The notes under the pieces are model-generated. The model saw nothing but the letters and a program-made list of their open reading frames with translations, had not been told where the DNA came from and did no database searches. Shown piece after piece: positions 8,801 to 14,692 of a stretch of DNA of 22,975 nucleotides. A program made the translations under genes and the position numbers. The stretch is from Thiotrichales bacterium (lineage in GTDB: Bacteria; Pseudomonadota; Gammaproteobacteria; Francisellales; CACEW01), in assembly GCA_023266165.1 (NCBI GenBank), contig JAHFRR010000005.1, forward strand, positions 1-22,975, given 5' to 3'. Position 1 is the stretch's first letter. The number at the start of each line of letters is the position of its first letter.

Positions 8801-9022
8801 AATCTCCGTGACCTTCTCAAGACTCAAAGGCTGAAGATAAACGTCATCCGCCATGTCTGGATCTGTTTGAATGGTGGCGATATTAGGGTTCACCAAAATC
8901 ACCCGAATCCCTTCTTCTTTAAGCGCTTTAATGGCTTGAGAACCCGAATAGTCAAACTCACCGGCTTGAGAAATTCTCAGCCCCCCAGAGCCGAGTAACA
9001 ATACTTTCTCAGGCTTTTTCAT
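5822..9022 (-). CDS. carB: Carbamoyl-phosphate synthase large subunit, eukaryote/Bacteroidetes type
   Basis: This 1066-residue enzyme makes carbamoyl phosphate from bicarbonate, ammonia (supplied by the CarA glutaminase) and 2 ATP, for pyrimidine and arginine synthesis. It has two homologous ATP-grasp halves: the first opens with LLLGSGGLRISQAGEFDYSG (residues 9-28), and the second has LILGSGPYSIGSSVEFDWSS near residue 550. A C-terminal MGS-like allosteric domain starts around KKIFISIGG and ends near HHIPLITNLQLAQL. The first-half signature GSGGL.I.QAGEFDYSGSQA and the stretch HTGESIVVSPSQ.L resemble animal CAD/CPS1 and Bacteroidetes CarB more than the GAGPI.IGQACEFDYSG form of most proteobacteria. 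The ATG at 9022 has AGAGGG 9 bases upstream; the longer TTG reading at 9040 would include that site. No carA is in the window. It is divergent from yhbY and leads a probable carB-trpS transcript. Confidence 0.95.
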   Translation of the reverse strand: MKKPEKVLLLGSGGLRISQAGEFDYSGSQAIKALKEEGIRVILVNPNIATIQTDPDMADDVYLQPLSLEKVTEIIEKERPDAILLGFGGQTALNLGLKLEEAGVLEKYQVRVLGTSTAAIRLSEDRALFKAELDKMGIHSANSFGVTSLAEALVAAEKVGYPLMMRSGFSLGGLGSGIIYTEKELKKRVTETLSIAPQILIEENLIGWSEFEYEIVRDCAGNSLTICNMENFDPMGIHTGESIVVSPSQSLNNEEYHRLRSIAITVANHFEIVGECNIQYAFNLKTSEYRVIEINPRLSRSSALASKATGYPLAFVAAKLALGYKLFELKNSITKKTCAFFEPALDYVVVKIPRWDTHKLKGAERRIGTEMKSVGEVMAIGRSFPEALQKAVGMLNIGASCLADYPKAIQNPLEDIQFATDRRIYALYQFFYQGGALEQAHQLSQIDPWFLHHIQKISQFARDFPALPLTPSTIRTAKQLGFSDKVLGRWKQISESEFRKARLSLGIFPVTKQIDTLAGEFDAQTNYLYMTYHGVTHDIKPSRDPMTLILGSGPYSIGSSVEFDWSSVTASRTLRRLGQKTIFINSNPETVSTDYDESDRLYFEQLTFERVQDIADFEHPQGLIVSVGGQIANNLVTRLADQGYPILGTSADHIAQAENRERFSQMLNQLGVDQPAWITADSLDAAKAFAHRVGYPVLIRPSFVLSGAAMNVVASEDELEAYLQLATEVSPDHPVVISDFITDAKELEMDGVAENGKIIIYAMSEHIENAGVHSGDATIVTPPQRLYLETIRRTKKITKKIVKALNITGPFNIQLIAKNNAIQVIECNLRASRSFPFVSKVTGHNFIEIATLVLMGQHMPTQYNTLDLDYVGVKFPQFSYSRLKGADPVAHVEMASTGEVACLGEDLKDAFYRAWQASEQIVRRKKIFISIGGDKKPKLLEEISALAQQGWEIFTTRGTYLYLADKGIQTTSVFKVSEQLQPDTSGLIMGQKIDLIINIPKGSPIQASQNLLAEVSDGFHIRRLAIDHHIPLITNLQLAQLALQCLAELHASQPRVKSWREFVNPL

Positions 9023-9064
9023 CGCGGGCAACCCTCTCAATTCAGCAATTCATAAATCCCCCGA

Positions 9065-9094
9065 ATCATAGCACATCTGAAAATTCTATGGCAT
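9065..9094 (-). promoter_or_regulatory. Candidate carB promoter
   Basis: On the minus strand there is a -35-like ATGCCA (9089-9094), an 18-base spacer and a -10 TATGAT (9065-9070), about 45 bases before the carB start. Matches to the sigma-70 consensus are 4/6 and 5/6. The -35 overlaps one arm of the TGGCAT/ATGCCA inverted repeat at 9089-9110, so a regulator bound there could affect carB. Confidence 0.45.
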
Positions 9095-9110
9095 AATAGG
9101 CATCATGCCA
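9089..9110. promoter_or_regulatory. Inverted-repeat candidate operator between carB and yhbY
   Basis: TGGCAT (9089-9094) and ATGCCA (9105-9110) form a perfect 6-base inverted repeat around 10 bases. Nested in it is the odd palindrome GGCATCATGCC (9099-9109). A -10-like CATAAT (9092-9097) for yhbY lies inside the element. It could be an operator for the divergent pair; I know of no regulator with this site. Confidence 0.35.
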
Positions 9111-9146
9111 AAGTGAATTAAAATTGAAGTTTCAGAAGAGAGTGGG

Positions 9147-9431
9147 ATGATGGAAATACTGGAAAAAGATCATATACGTCGCTTGAAGGCACACGCACAT
9201 GCTTTAAAGCCTGTCGTTTGGGTGGGTAATAACGGCTTGACGCCCTCAGTACTCAAAGAGCTGGATATTGCACTTGAGCATCATGAATTGATGAAAATTA
9301 AAATTCTGGATTCTGATCGTGAGGCGCGACATCAATTGGCAGAAGCTGCAGCGGCAGAATTGCAGGCCACCTGTATCAGCCATATCGGTCAGGTGACGAT
9401 TCTCTATCGACGCAAGCGTCGTGAAGACTAA
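9147..9431 (+). CDS. yhbY: YhbY-family (CRM domain) ribosome-assembly RNA-binding protein
   Basis: This 94-residue protein is a single CRM domain, known in E. coli YhbY to associate with pre-50S ribosomal subunits. The family GxxG RNA-binding loop is GNNG (residues 27-30) in VVWVGNNGLTPSV, followed by the helix ALEHHELMKIKI and the closing strand GQVTILYRRK. The length is normal. Two ATGs overlap at 9147 and 9150; I keep the first, preceded by a purine-rich AAGAGAGTGGG. In many gammaproteobacteria yhbY lies next to rlmE. Here rlmE is about 11 kb away on the same strand, beyond the orphan gene and the Dot/Icm block. Confidence 0.93.
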   Translation: MMEILEKDHIRRLKAHAHALKPVVWVGNNGLTPSVLKELDIALEHHELMKIKILDSDREARHQLAEAAAAELQATCISHIGQVTILYRRKRRED

Positions 9432-9773
9432 TCACGGAATCTTTTCTAAAGATTTTTGTAATAGCTCGTGCTCATACCTCAAAAAATCCTCGCATTCCAA
9501 TTGAATTAGATTCTTTATCAGCCTATTATGCGCTTTTGCTTGAGAGATTGAGATGCAAAAAATCAAGATTAACCACAGTTTAAGTTTTGTTTTTACAGTA
9601 TATTGAAATCTTAAGAATACTTGAAGGCCCTGATAAACAAAGATCTTAGCTTAGTTTTTTGCATAGATCAGAAAGATAAGCAGGTTTTTTTTAAGAAAGT
9701 CAAAAGCACCCGCCCTCGTGAGTCTTCCCTGAAAGTGTGGTTAACTGGGCTCCACAACCAGGAGGGCTGTATC
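9432..9773 (+). other. Intergenic region before the orphan gene; weak terminator and candidate promoter
   Basis: This AT-rich 342-base stretch has no convincing gene. Just after yhbY, AATCTTT (9438-9444) and AAAGATT (9448-9454) form a 7-base stem with loop TCT followed by TTT. It may be a weak intrinsic terminator, but the stem has only one G-C pair. A -10-like TATATT at 9599-9604 and a -35-like TTTACA at 9592-9597 are possible promoter elements for the gene at 9774 but do not pair at a good spacing. An in-frame TTG at 9621 would extend that gene by 51 residues; no ribosome binding site supports it. Confidence 0.4.
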
Positions 9774-11540
9774 ATGTTTATGAAAATCGATTTGAATACT
9801 ATTAAGGAAATTGTTGGACATTTTGATGTTATCTATTCGGATTTTACACGTAAATTCCCAAAAGATGAGGCATTAAATAAAAGGCTTAAGCGGACAATAG
9901 AAGGTAGTTGTCTAGAACATTTACGAGGTCTTCTAAAAAATGAAGAGATAACGCTGTCTTTAGATTTCTTTGAGTTTCTGATGGAAGAAGTCAACAAAAG
10001 AACCGCCATCTGTGTAGACGCCTTATTTGAAAGCTCTGAAGATGGGTTGTTTGAGTTGGAGCAAGCGTTCACATGGATTCACAATGTAGATTTCTTTTTA
10101 AATCAATGTCAACTCACCTTAGCTGGCCCAAGGGCTGAGGCAGAGTCTCTTGCAGAAGTGGAAAAAACAATATGCTCAGAAAAATATAAAACTCTGAAAG
10201 CGCAGTGGGTATATGACCTCGCTTATCAAGCCTATATGGCAATACAAAATGAACAGTGGGAAGAGCTGCAAACGTACGAAACCGCTATTGAAAATCTTCT
10301 CAATGCTTGCAGGATCCCCTATGTTGGTATCGCCACAGCAGAGGTGATCCATATGTTACGCGAGAATATGAAGGCTGGTTCACCAGCGCTCGAAGAAAAA
10401 CTTGAAGAAACCTTAGATGCAAGAACAACACCTCCTGCTCTTATCAGGAGTACTGAAAAGGAATATACTCGATTAATGCCTGACGTAAGCAACGAAAAAT
10501 ACTATGATTTTGATGCTTGCAGAAGGGATAGCTTCTCTCGTTCAGAGAGAACCCTATCGATGGCATCGTCTGTCCCTTATGACTTTATGAGCCCCGTTCG
10601 ATCCGTAGACAGCACGCCCAAGGGTACACCTAAACGTACGCCCTCAAAACCAAAGCCAGCCGTACATAGCATCGATACTGTGACAGCACTATATCGAAAG
10701 GAAAGCGATTTTACGATGACTGTAATCAATCCACTGATAGGCATAACGAATAGCGCTGATCTCCTCAACGTGATGAACCCTCAGTTTTATCAAACAGCCA
10801 TTCAGCGTAAAACCACTGTGAGATGCTTTGATGGGCATAGAAGAGGCTTACAAGATGCCTTGGAGCTGATTGGTCAAACAGATTGCGTGCGGTCTTATTT
10901 TGATAAAAATCAGCGAGAGTCGATGAAAGACACTTTAGCGCAAGGTATTCAAGCTGTTTTGGATGAGTATCGAAGACATCACTGTATTTGGTTTAAGTCC
11001 CACTATCGTGCTCTGCGAAATGCTGTGCAGAACCCTCACGCGAACACGGGAACCTTGATGACAGCTGCGATTAAAGTGCTGATGAGTGATGGTGGCAAAT
11101 GGCGGCCAGATTCTATCAAAACCCTTCTAGTCAGGCATTTAAATATGCCTATCGCTGTTGCCCAGCAGAACGTAACGCGAGAAGAGCTTTCTCGCGCCAT
11201 CAAGGCGTATGTGACAACTCAAATCCCCATGGATCACGTGGCTACTCAAAATTGTGCTGCAGATTTGTGGTTACCCTTGATTTCCGCCTGGAATAGCACA
11301 AAAAAATGTGCTTTAGTGGTCGATGCAATGGTCAGTAACTCCACTGATGCAGTGCAGACGGCATTTGACAGCCGTCGATGGGGTACGAAAGCAAAGAGTG
11401 GGGAGGTTTTTAGAAAAGCACGCATTGCCCACACACTGGTGATGCCCTCCGAGATAGAGCCTGCAGACGACAATCAAAAAGGCAATGATACTTTTGTAGA
11501 CATCGATTTTGAGCGAATACCTACACCTCACGCCGCTTAA
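9774..11540 (+). CDS. Orphan protein next to icmW; candidate Dot/Icm effector
   Basis: I do not recognise this 588-residue protein. The ATG at 9774 is chosen because AGGAGG ends 8 bases upstream; the open frame runs back to a TTG at 9621 without such support. It is soluble, with no signal peptide or membrane segment, and is mostly helical by eye. An N-terminal region spans about residues 1-225. A polar, probably disordered linker runs from about 226 to 300 and contains the repeated TPKGTPKRTPSKPKP (280-294). A second helical region spans about 300-560. The tail after residue 556 is acidic (EIEPADDN, then DTFVDIDFE) and ends IPTPHAA. It stands alone, is convergent with icmW, and lies beside the secretion genes. 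Large modular orphans near dot/icm genes are often secreted substrates, so effector is a reasonable inference, but no enzyme motif is visible. Confidence 0.6.
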   Translation: MFMKIDLNTIKEIVGHFDVIYSDFTRKFPKDEALNKRLKRTIEGSCLEHLRGLLKNEEITLSLDFFEFLMEEVNKRTAICVDALFESSEDGLFELEQAFTWIHNVDFFLNQCQLTLAGPRAEAESLAEVEKTICSEKYKTLKAQWVYDLAYQAYMAIQNEQWEELQTYETAIENLLNACRIPYVGIATAEVIHMLRENMKAGSPALEEKLEETLDARTTPPALIRSTEKEYTRLMPDVSNEKYYDFDACRRDSFSRSERTLSMASSVPYDFMSPVRSVDSTPKGTPKRTPSKPKPAVHSIDTVTALYRKESDFTMTVINPLIGITNSADLLNVMNPQFYQTAIQRKTTVRCFDGHRRGLQDALELIGQTDCVRSYFDKNQRESMKDTLAQGIQAVLDEYRRHHCIWFKSHYRALRNAVQNPHANTGTLMTAAIKVLMSDGGKWRPDSIKTLLVRHLNMPIAVAQQNVTREELSRAIKAYVTTQIPMDHVATQNCAADLWLPLISAWNSTKKCALVVDAMVSNSTDAVQTAFDSRRWGTKAKSGEVFRKARIAHTLVMPSEIEPADDNQKGNDTFVDIDFERIPTPHAA

Positions 11541-11557
11541 TCTTAAAATCTTGCGGT

Positions 11558-12052
11558 CTAGTCCTCCTGCTGCGAATCCAGATTCGTAGCAGGAGCTTGG
11601 CGTGTCTGGGGCTCTTGAGTCAACCCCTTCAGGATATCCAAAACAGTTTCCATGCGCTGAGTTGAGAAGATCCGACCCAGTAATTGCGACTTCTCAAAGA
11701 CCATGTTGCGTTGATAAAACTGTTCGATCAAGGGTTTTTTGCTACGATGTTTTTGGGCAAAAGAGATCAAGGCCATAATCAAATCTTGATTGAGCGTCTG
11801 GAGTTTATGAATCACATACAGCACATAAGGCGCGGGGAGTTGGTTGAGACCCAAGATAAACGATTCCGGGTCGATTTTATCTGCCTTGCATTTCTCGCAC
11901 GCATCTAAGAGCGTAGCCACTTTCTTGAGCTCTTCGTCGGATAAGGGTGGAATGTCTTTTTCTAGCAGTTCAATGTTAATCAAAACATCATTGATGATGG
12001 GGTTGCGGAAAGACTGCCAGTGCTTGATCATCTCGTCTCGTAGATTGGCCAC
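11558..12052 (-). CDS. icmW: Dot/Icm effector adaptor IcmW
   Basis: This 164-residue small acidic protein matches IcmW, which together with IcmS (not in the window) binds many effectors and docks them on the DotL/DotM/DotN coupling complex in the cytoplasm. The best evidence is the C-terminal stretch RNMVFEKSQLLGRIF (115-129), close to Legionella IcmW RNIVFERLRLLSRVF, followed by a similar helix up to DILKG. The N-terminus (HWQSFRNPIINDVL) also follows the family pattern. It is slightly longer than the roughly 150 residues of Legionella, with a polar Q/T/D tail. The start is GTG at 12052, with AAGGAG 5 bases upstream. It diverges from the icmK operon, has a strong promoter, and ends 17 bases from the orphan gene. 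In Legionella icmW is next to icmX and icmV/dotA, so this placement is different. Confidence 0.85.
   Translation of the reverse strand: MANLRDEMIKHWQSFRNPIINDVLINIELLEKDIPPLSDEELKKVATLLDACEKCKADKIDPESFILGLNQLPAPYVLYVIHKLQTLNQDLIMALISFAQKHRSKKPLIEQFYQRNMVFEKSQLLGRIFSTQRMETVLDILKGLTQEPQTRQAPATNLDSQQED
11564..11595. repeat. Strong hairpin over the icmW 3' end
   Basis: CTCCTGCT (11564-11571) pairs with AGCAGGAG (11588-11595), and CGAATC (11573-11578) pairs with GATTCG (11581-11586). With a G-T pair between them this makes a near-perfect 15-base stem with a two-base loop. It lies in the last codons of icmW and 23 bases after the stop of the convergent orphan gene. No T-run follows on either strand, so it is not a canonical terminator, but it could protect 3' ends or slow polymerase. 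Confidence 0.6.
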
Positions 12053-12097
12053 AAAATCTCCTTATGAACACACGCATTACGGGCGCATACCAAGCGT

Positions 12098-12126
12098 ATT
12101 ATAGTGGTTTTTGAGTTTTTTGAGAA
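12098..12126 (-). promoter_or_regulatory. icmW promoter
   Basis: On the minus strand there is a -35 TTCTCA (12121-12126), an exact 17-base spacer and a perfect -10 TATAAT (12098-12103). Transcription would start near 12090, giving a leader of about 40 bases before the GTG start. Confidence 0.65.
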
Positions 12127-12272
12127 GCAAAACAAAATTAGAAATAAAATTAAAAGCAAAAGTGCTAAAAATAATTTATTTAATAATGAATTTTGTTTCA
12201 TGTAAATTTAATATAAAACAATAAGTTATGTCTGAATCAGAAAGATGCGTAACGAGGGTTACATTAAACATT

Positions 12273-12301
12273 TTTACTTTGAGATTGGATTTTTGTAATA
12301 T
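12273..12301 (+). promoter_or_regulatory. Candidate icmK operon promoter
   Basis: A -35-like TTTACT (12273-12278), a 17-base spacer and a -10-like TAATAT (12296-12301) give 4/6 matches each. The tandem repeat at 12313-12336 lies immediately downstream, where a bound protein could block initiation or early elongation. Confidence 0.4.
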
Positions 12302-12312
12302 AGCAGGACGCG

Positions 12313-12336
12313 ATCATTGTCAGAATCATTGTCAGA
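12313..12336. repeat. Perfect tandem 12-base repeat upstream of icmK
   Basis: ATCATTGTCAGA occurs twice back to back (12313-12324 and 12325-12336). A third TCATTGT core appears at 12364-12370. Their position just after the candidate icmK promoter suggests a regulator binding site, although slippage could also produce a simple duplication. Confidence 0.6.
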
Positions 12337-12410
12337 GATTCAAATTCAGCTGAGAGATGAGGGTCATTGTGCATAAGAGACAGCAAAAAAGCCAAAACAG
12401 GCAAACACGC

Positions 12411-13280
12411 ATGCAGAAAAGCCTGTTGTGCGTGTCATTATTATCCGTCTTCGTATCGTATACGTGGGCAGATGGCATGCCGGGTTCCAGTGAAGAGGTG
12501 GTTTCAAAAGCTGCGTTTTCCCAGTTACTCAAGCAAGATTTCCCTTTGACACCTTCTGAGATCCAGAAATTTAAAGCTGTTGCTGCCGAACAGCAGAAAG
12601 CCAATTCCCTTGCGCCTCAAGGCTCGCCCATTCAAAGTAACTCACAGATTATTTCCATCAGCATGAAGCCGGGTGGCCCGCAAGAGGTCGTGCGTATTGG
12701 TCAGGGGACGATTACCTCTCTGATTTTCACAGATCAGAATGGCCAGGTGTGGCCGATCACCTCTTACAGCGTGGGGGATCCCACCTCCTTCAACGTCCAA
12801 TGGAACAAATCCTCTGGTGTGCTCATGGTGCAAGGCCAGAAGCTGTATGCAGATTCCAACATTGCCGTGATGCTCAAAGGCTTAGATGTGCCTGTGATGG
12901 TGAACCTCATGCTCGGCCAGAAAAAATGGGACTACATGGACTACCTACGCGTTGAAGCGTTAGCGCCTGGAGATAATACCGTAGAACCCAGTCAGTTGGC
13001 GGGTGCACCCGCTTATTTGATGGATATCTTAAATGGTGTACCGCCGATGGGCAGTGTTCCCATGCAGACGGATAATTCAGGGGTTCAGGTATGGGGTTAT
13101 CAAGGGTATTATCTGGTACTCACCCAAGGTACGTTGATGTCACCGGCTTGGAAGGCCAAAGCCAATGGCCCTGGGGCAGATCCTTACCATGCCTATGAGA
13201 TCACACCAACCCCTGTCTTACTGGTCTCAGATCAAGGCAATCTCGTTCGAGTGATGGTGACAGGAGGGTCTACCTCATGA
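12411..13280 (+). CDS. icmK: Dot/Icm outer-membrane core component DotH/IcmK
   Basis: This 289-residue exported protein matches DotH/IcmK, part of the outer-membrane ring of the type IVB secretion system with DotC, DotD, DotG and DotF. Starting at the ATG at 12411 it has a clear signal peptide: K3, a hydrophobic core LLCVSLLSVFVSY, and cleavage likely after TWA (residue 20). Reading from the upstream ATG at 12357 would place 18 polar residues before the signal, and its ribosome binding site is poor. The beta-rich C-terminal half, with TSLIFTDQNGQVWPI and, near the end, YEITPTPVLLVSD, is typical of the family. It is shorter than the roughly 360 residues of Legionella, mostly in the N-terminal region. 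It is the first gene of the icmK-E-G-B-P-J operon and overlaps icmE by four bases. Confidence 0.88.
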   Translation: MQKSLLCVSLLSVFVSYTWADGMPGSSEEVVSKAAFSQLLKQDFPLTPSEIQKFKAVAAEQQKANSLAPQGSPIQSNSQIISISMKPGGPQEVVRIGQGTITSLIFTDQNGQVWPITSYSVGDPTSFNVQWNKSSGVLMVQGQKLYADSNIAVMLKGLDVPVMVNLMLGQKKWDYMDYLRVEALAPGDNTVEPSQLAGAPAYLMDILNGVPPMGSVPMQTDNSGVQVWGYQGYYLVLTQGTLMSPAWKAKANGPGADPYHAYEITPTPVLLVSDQGNLVRVMVTGGSTS

Positions 13281-14668
13281 TGAAGAAATTTTTGAAACAG
13301 CTGTCGAACTATCCCAGACTGCGTATCTTATTGTTAATTGTCTTGGTGATTGTTATTTTTATTCTCGTAGGGAATGTCATCGGAAGCCTCTCGTCAACAA
13401 AAAACAAGCCTCCTATGCCGCCCTCTCATGTCCAGACCCCGCAGGGGCAGGCAACGGCTGCACCTAAATCGTTGACCACTGAGCAGTATCACGCACTGTC
13501 CAGCGAAGTGCGCAAAGCCAAATATGAAGCTGCTGTGGATCATGGGCAAACGATTTTGCCCAGCAGCGTCTCTGCAACGCCTGTTGCCCAAGCCTCTGCA
13601 CCAGCAGCTGTTCCGACATCTTCTCAGGCGGCTCAGGCATCCATGTCTGTACATGCCAGCACGCAAGCTACAACATCAACTCCAGTACCCTCCGATCAAC
13701 CCTTAAATTATGAAGCTTTGGTGAAGCAAGCAGATCAAGCTAACCAACCGCCTGCCTCTGTCAAAACCCAGGAGACTCAACCTGCTGTTTCTATTGCTTC
13801 TACTGCTTCTATTGGCTCTGCTGGCACTACACCCTCGACTGTTGACTCCAGTGCTCAGCCCAGCCCCAGTGCAATGAACGCCGCAGAGGTTGCTATGAAA
13901 CGGGCCATGCTGATGCGTGAATCGGGTGTGGCATCCCAAGATCAGCCGTATGCCGCTCAAGGCCAGAGTCCTGAAGCTGTCGAGAATCTTGCCCATTCCA
14001 TGCAAAGCCAGATGCGATCTCTGAGTGATCACTGGAGCCTACATCCTTTGCAAACGGTTTCCGGGCCACAAGTTGCTGCTCCAACCGCCAGTGGGCCTGC
14101 GCCTAAAGCGGTGGTCATTACGGCAGGTTCGGTCTACTATGGTGTTTTGATGACAGCGGTCGACAGTGATCAACCGTCAGCCCCTATTTTGGCACAGATT
14201 GTCTCCGGCCCCTTTAATGGCGCGCGGTTGATGGGCGGGTTCAAACTCGAGGGCGAAAAACTGGTGGTGAACTTCACTTCCATGACACTTCCCCATATGG
14301 GGCACTCCATCAGCATCAATGCATATGCCATCAATGGGGTGACGGCACAAAACGCCTTGGCTTCCAATGTAGACAATCACTATCTCTATCGATACGGCAG
14401 CCTGTTTGCAGCCGCGTTCTTAGAGGGTTTTGGGAATGCTTATAGCACCTGGAACCCCTGTGCCTACGGGGTTACCACCTGTACCATCATTGGCAATGAC
14501 GTTGCACCCCCTCCCACAACGACCCAGCAAGCGGTTTATCACGGCTTAGGGCAGGTTGGAACCACCATGGGGCAAGAAATTGGACAGAACTTCAATATGC
14601 CCCCCACCGTCACCCTGGATCAGGGGATGGGGATTGGTGTTTTATTTATGGCAGATGTGTCGGTATAA
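13277..14668 (+). CDS. icmE: Dot/Icm core channel protein DotG/IcmE, short form
   Basis: This 463-residue inner-membrane protein spans the periplasm and joins the inner and outer membrane parts of the Dot/Icm channel. It has a short cytosolic N-terminus, one membrane helix (about residues 16-36), a long A/S/P/T/Q-rich periplasmic region (about 45-275), and a C-terminal VirB10-like domain (about 277-463). That domain starts VVITAGSVYYGVL and ends with TVTLDQGMGIGVLFMADVSV. Cysteines C395 and C402 could form a periplasmic disulfide. Legionella DotG is about 1050 residues because of a large central block of repeats, which is absent here. The ATGs at 13277 and 13280 overlap the icmK stop codon, which implies translational coupling. 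IcmG follows after 24 bases. Confidence 0.9.
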   Translation: MMKKFLKQLSNYPRLRILLLIVLVIVIFILVGNVIGSLSSTKNKPPMPPSHVQTPQGQATAAPKSLTTEQYHALSSEVRKAKYEAAVDHGQTILPSSVSATPVAQASAPAAVPTSSQAAQASMSVHASTQATTSTPVPSDQPLNYEALVKQADQANQPPASVKTQETQPAVSIASTASIGSAGTTPSTVDSSAQPSPSAMNAAEVAMKRAMLMRESGVASQDQPYAAQGQSPEAVENLAHSMQSQMRSLSDHWSLHPLQTVSGPQVAAPTASGPAPKAVVITAGSVYYGVLMTAVDSDQPSAPILAQIVSGPFNGARLMGGFKLEGEKLVVNFTSMTLPHMGHSISINAYAINGVTAQNALASNVDNHYLYRYGSLFAAAFLEGFGNAYSTWNPCAYGVTTCTIIGNDVAPPPTTTQQAVYHGLGQVGTTMGQEIGQNFNMPPTVTLDQGMGIGVLFMADVSV

Positions 14669-14692
14669 GATTTTAAAAAAGGGAGCGTATTC

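Larger units (their letters stand above)
12053..12410. promoter_or_regulatory. Divergent icmW/icmK regulatory region
   Basis: This 358-base stretch between the two Dot/Icm transcripts has no credible gene. It is very AT-rich from about 12110 to 12240. From left to right it holds the icmW promoter, an A/T-rich tract, the candidate icmK promoter, a tandem 12-base repeat and a short stretch similar to the Tn5 mosaic end. I looked for PmrA and CpxR boxes, known regulators of icm genes in relatives, and found none that fits well. Confidence 0.6.

Noticed and set aside
9610..9626. CTTAAGAATACTTGAAG as a PmrA box upstream of the orphan gene
   Set aside because: The half-sites are 10 bases apart instead of the 11 of the known consensus as I recall it, and the second half is imperfect.
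9621..9773. N-terminal extension of the orphan protein from a TTG start
   Set aside because: There is no ribosome binding site at 9621, whereas the ATG at 9774 has AGGAGG at ideal spacing.
12202..12217. GTAAA-like direct repeat as a CpxR box in the icmW/icmK region
   Set aside because: The second half is ATAAA at the wrong spacing (6 instead of 5) within a very AT-rich tract where such matches are expected by chance.
12357..12410. N-terminal extension of IcmK from the ATG at 12357
   Set aside because: It would put 18 polar residues before a clean signal peptide, has a poor ribosome binding site, and runs through the mosaic-end-like sequence.
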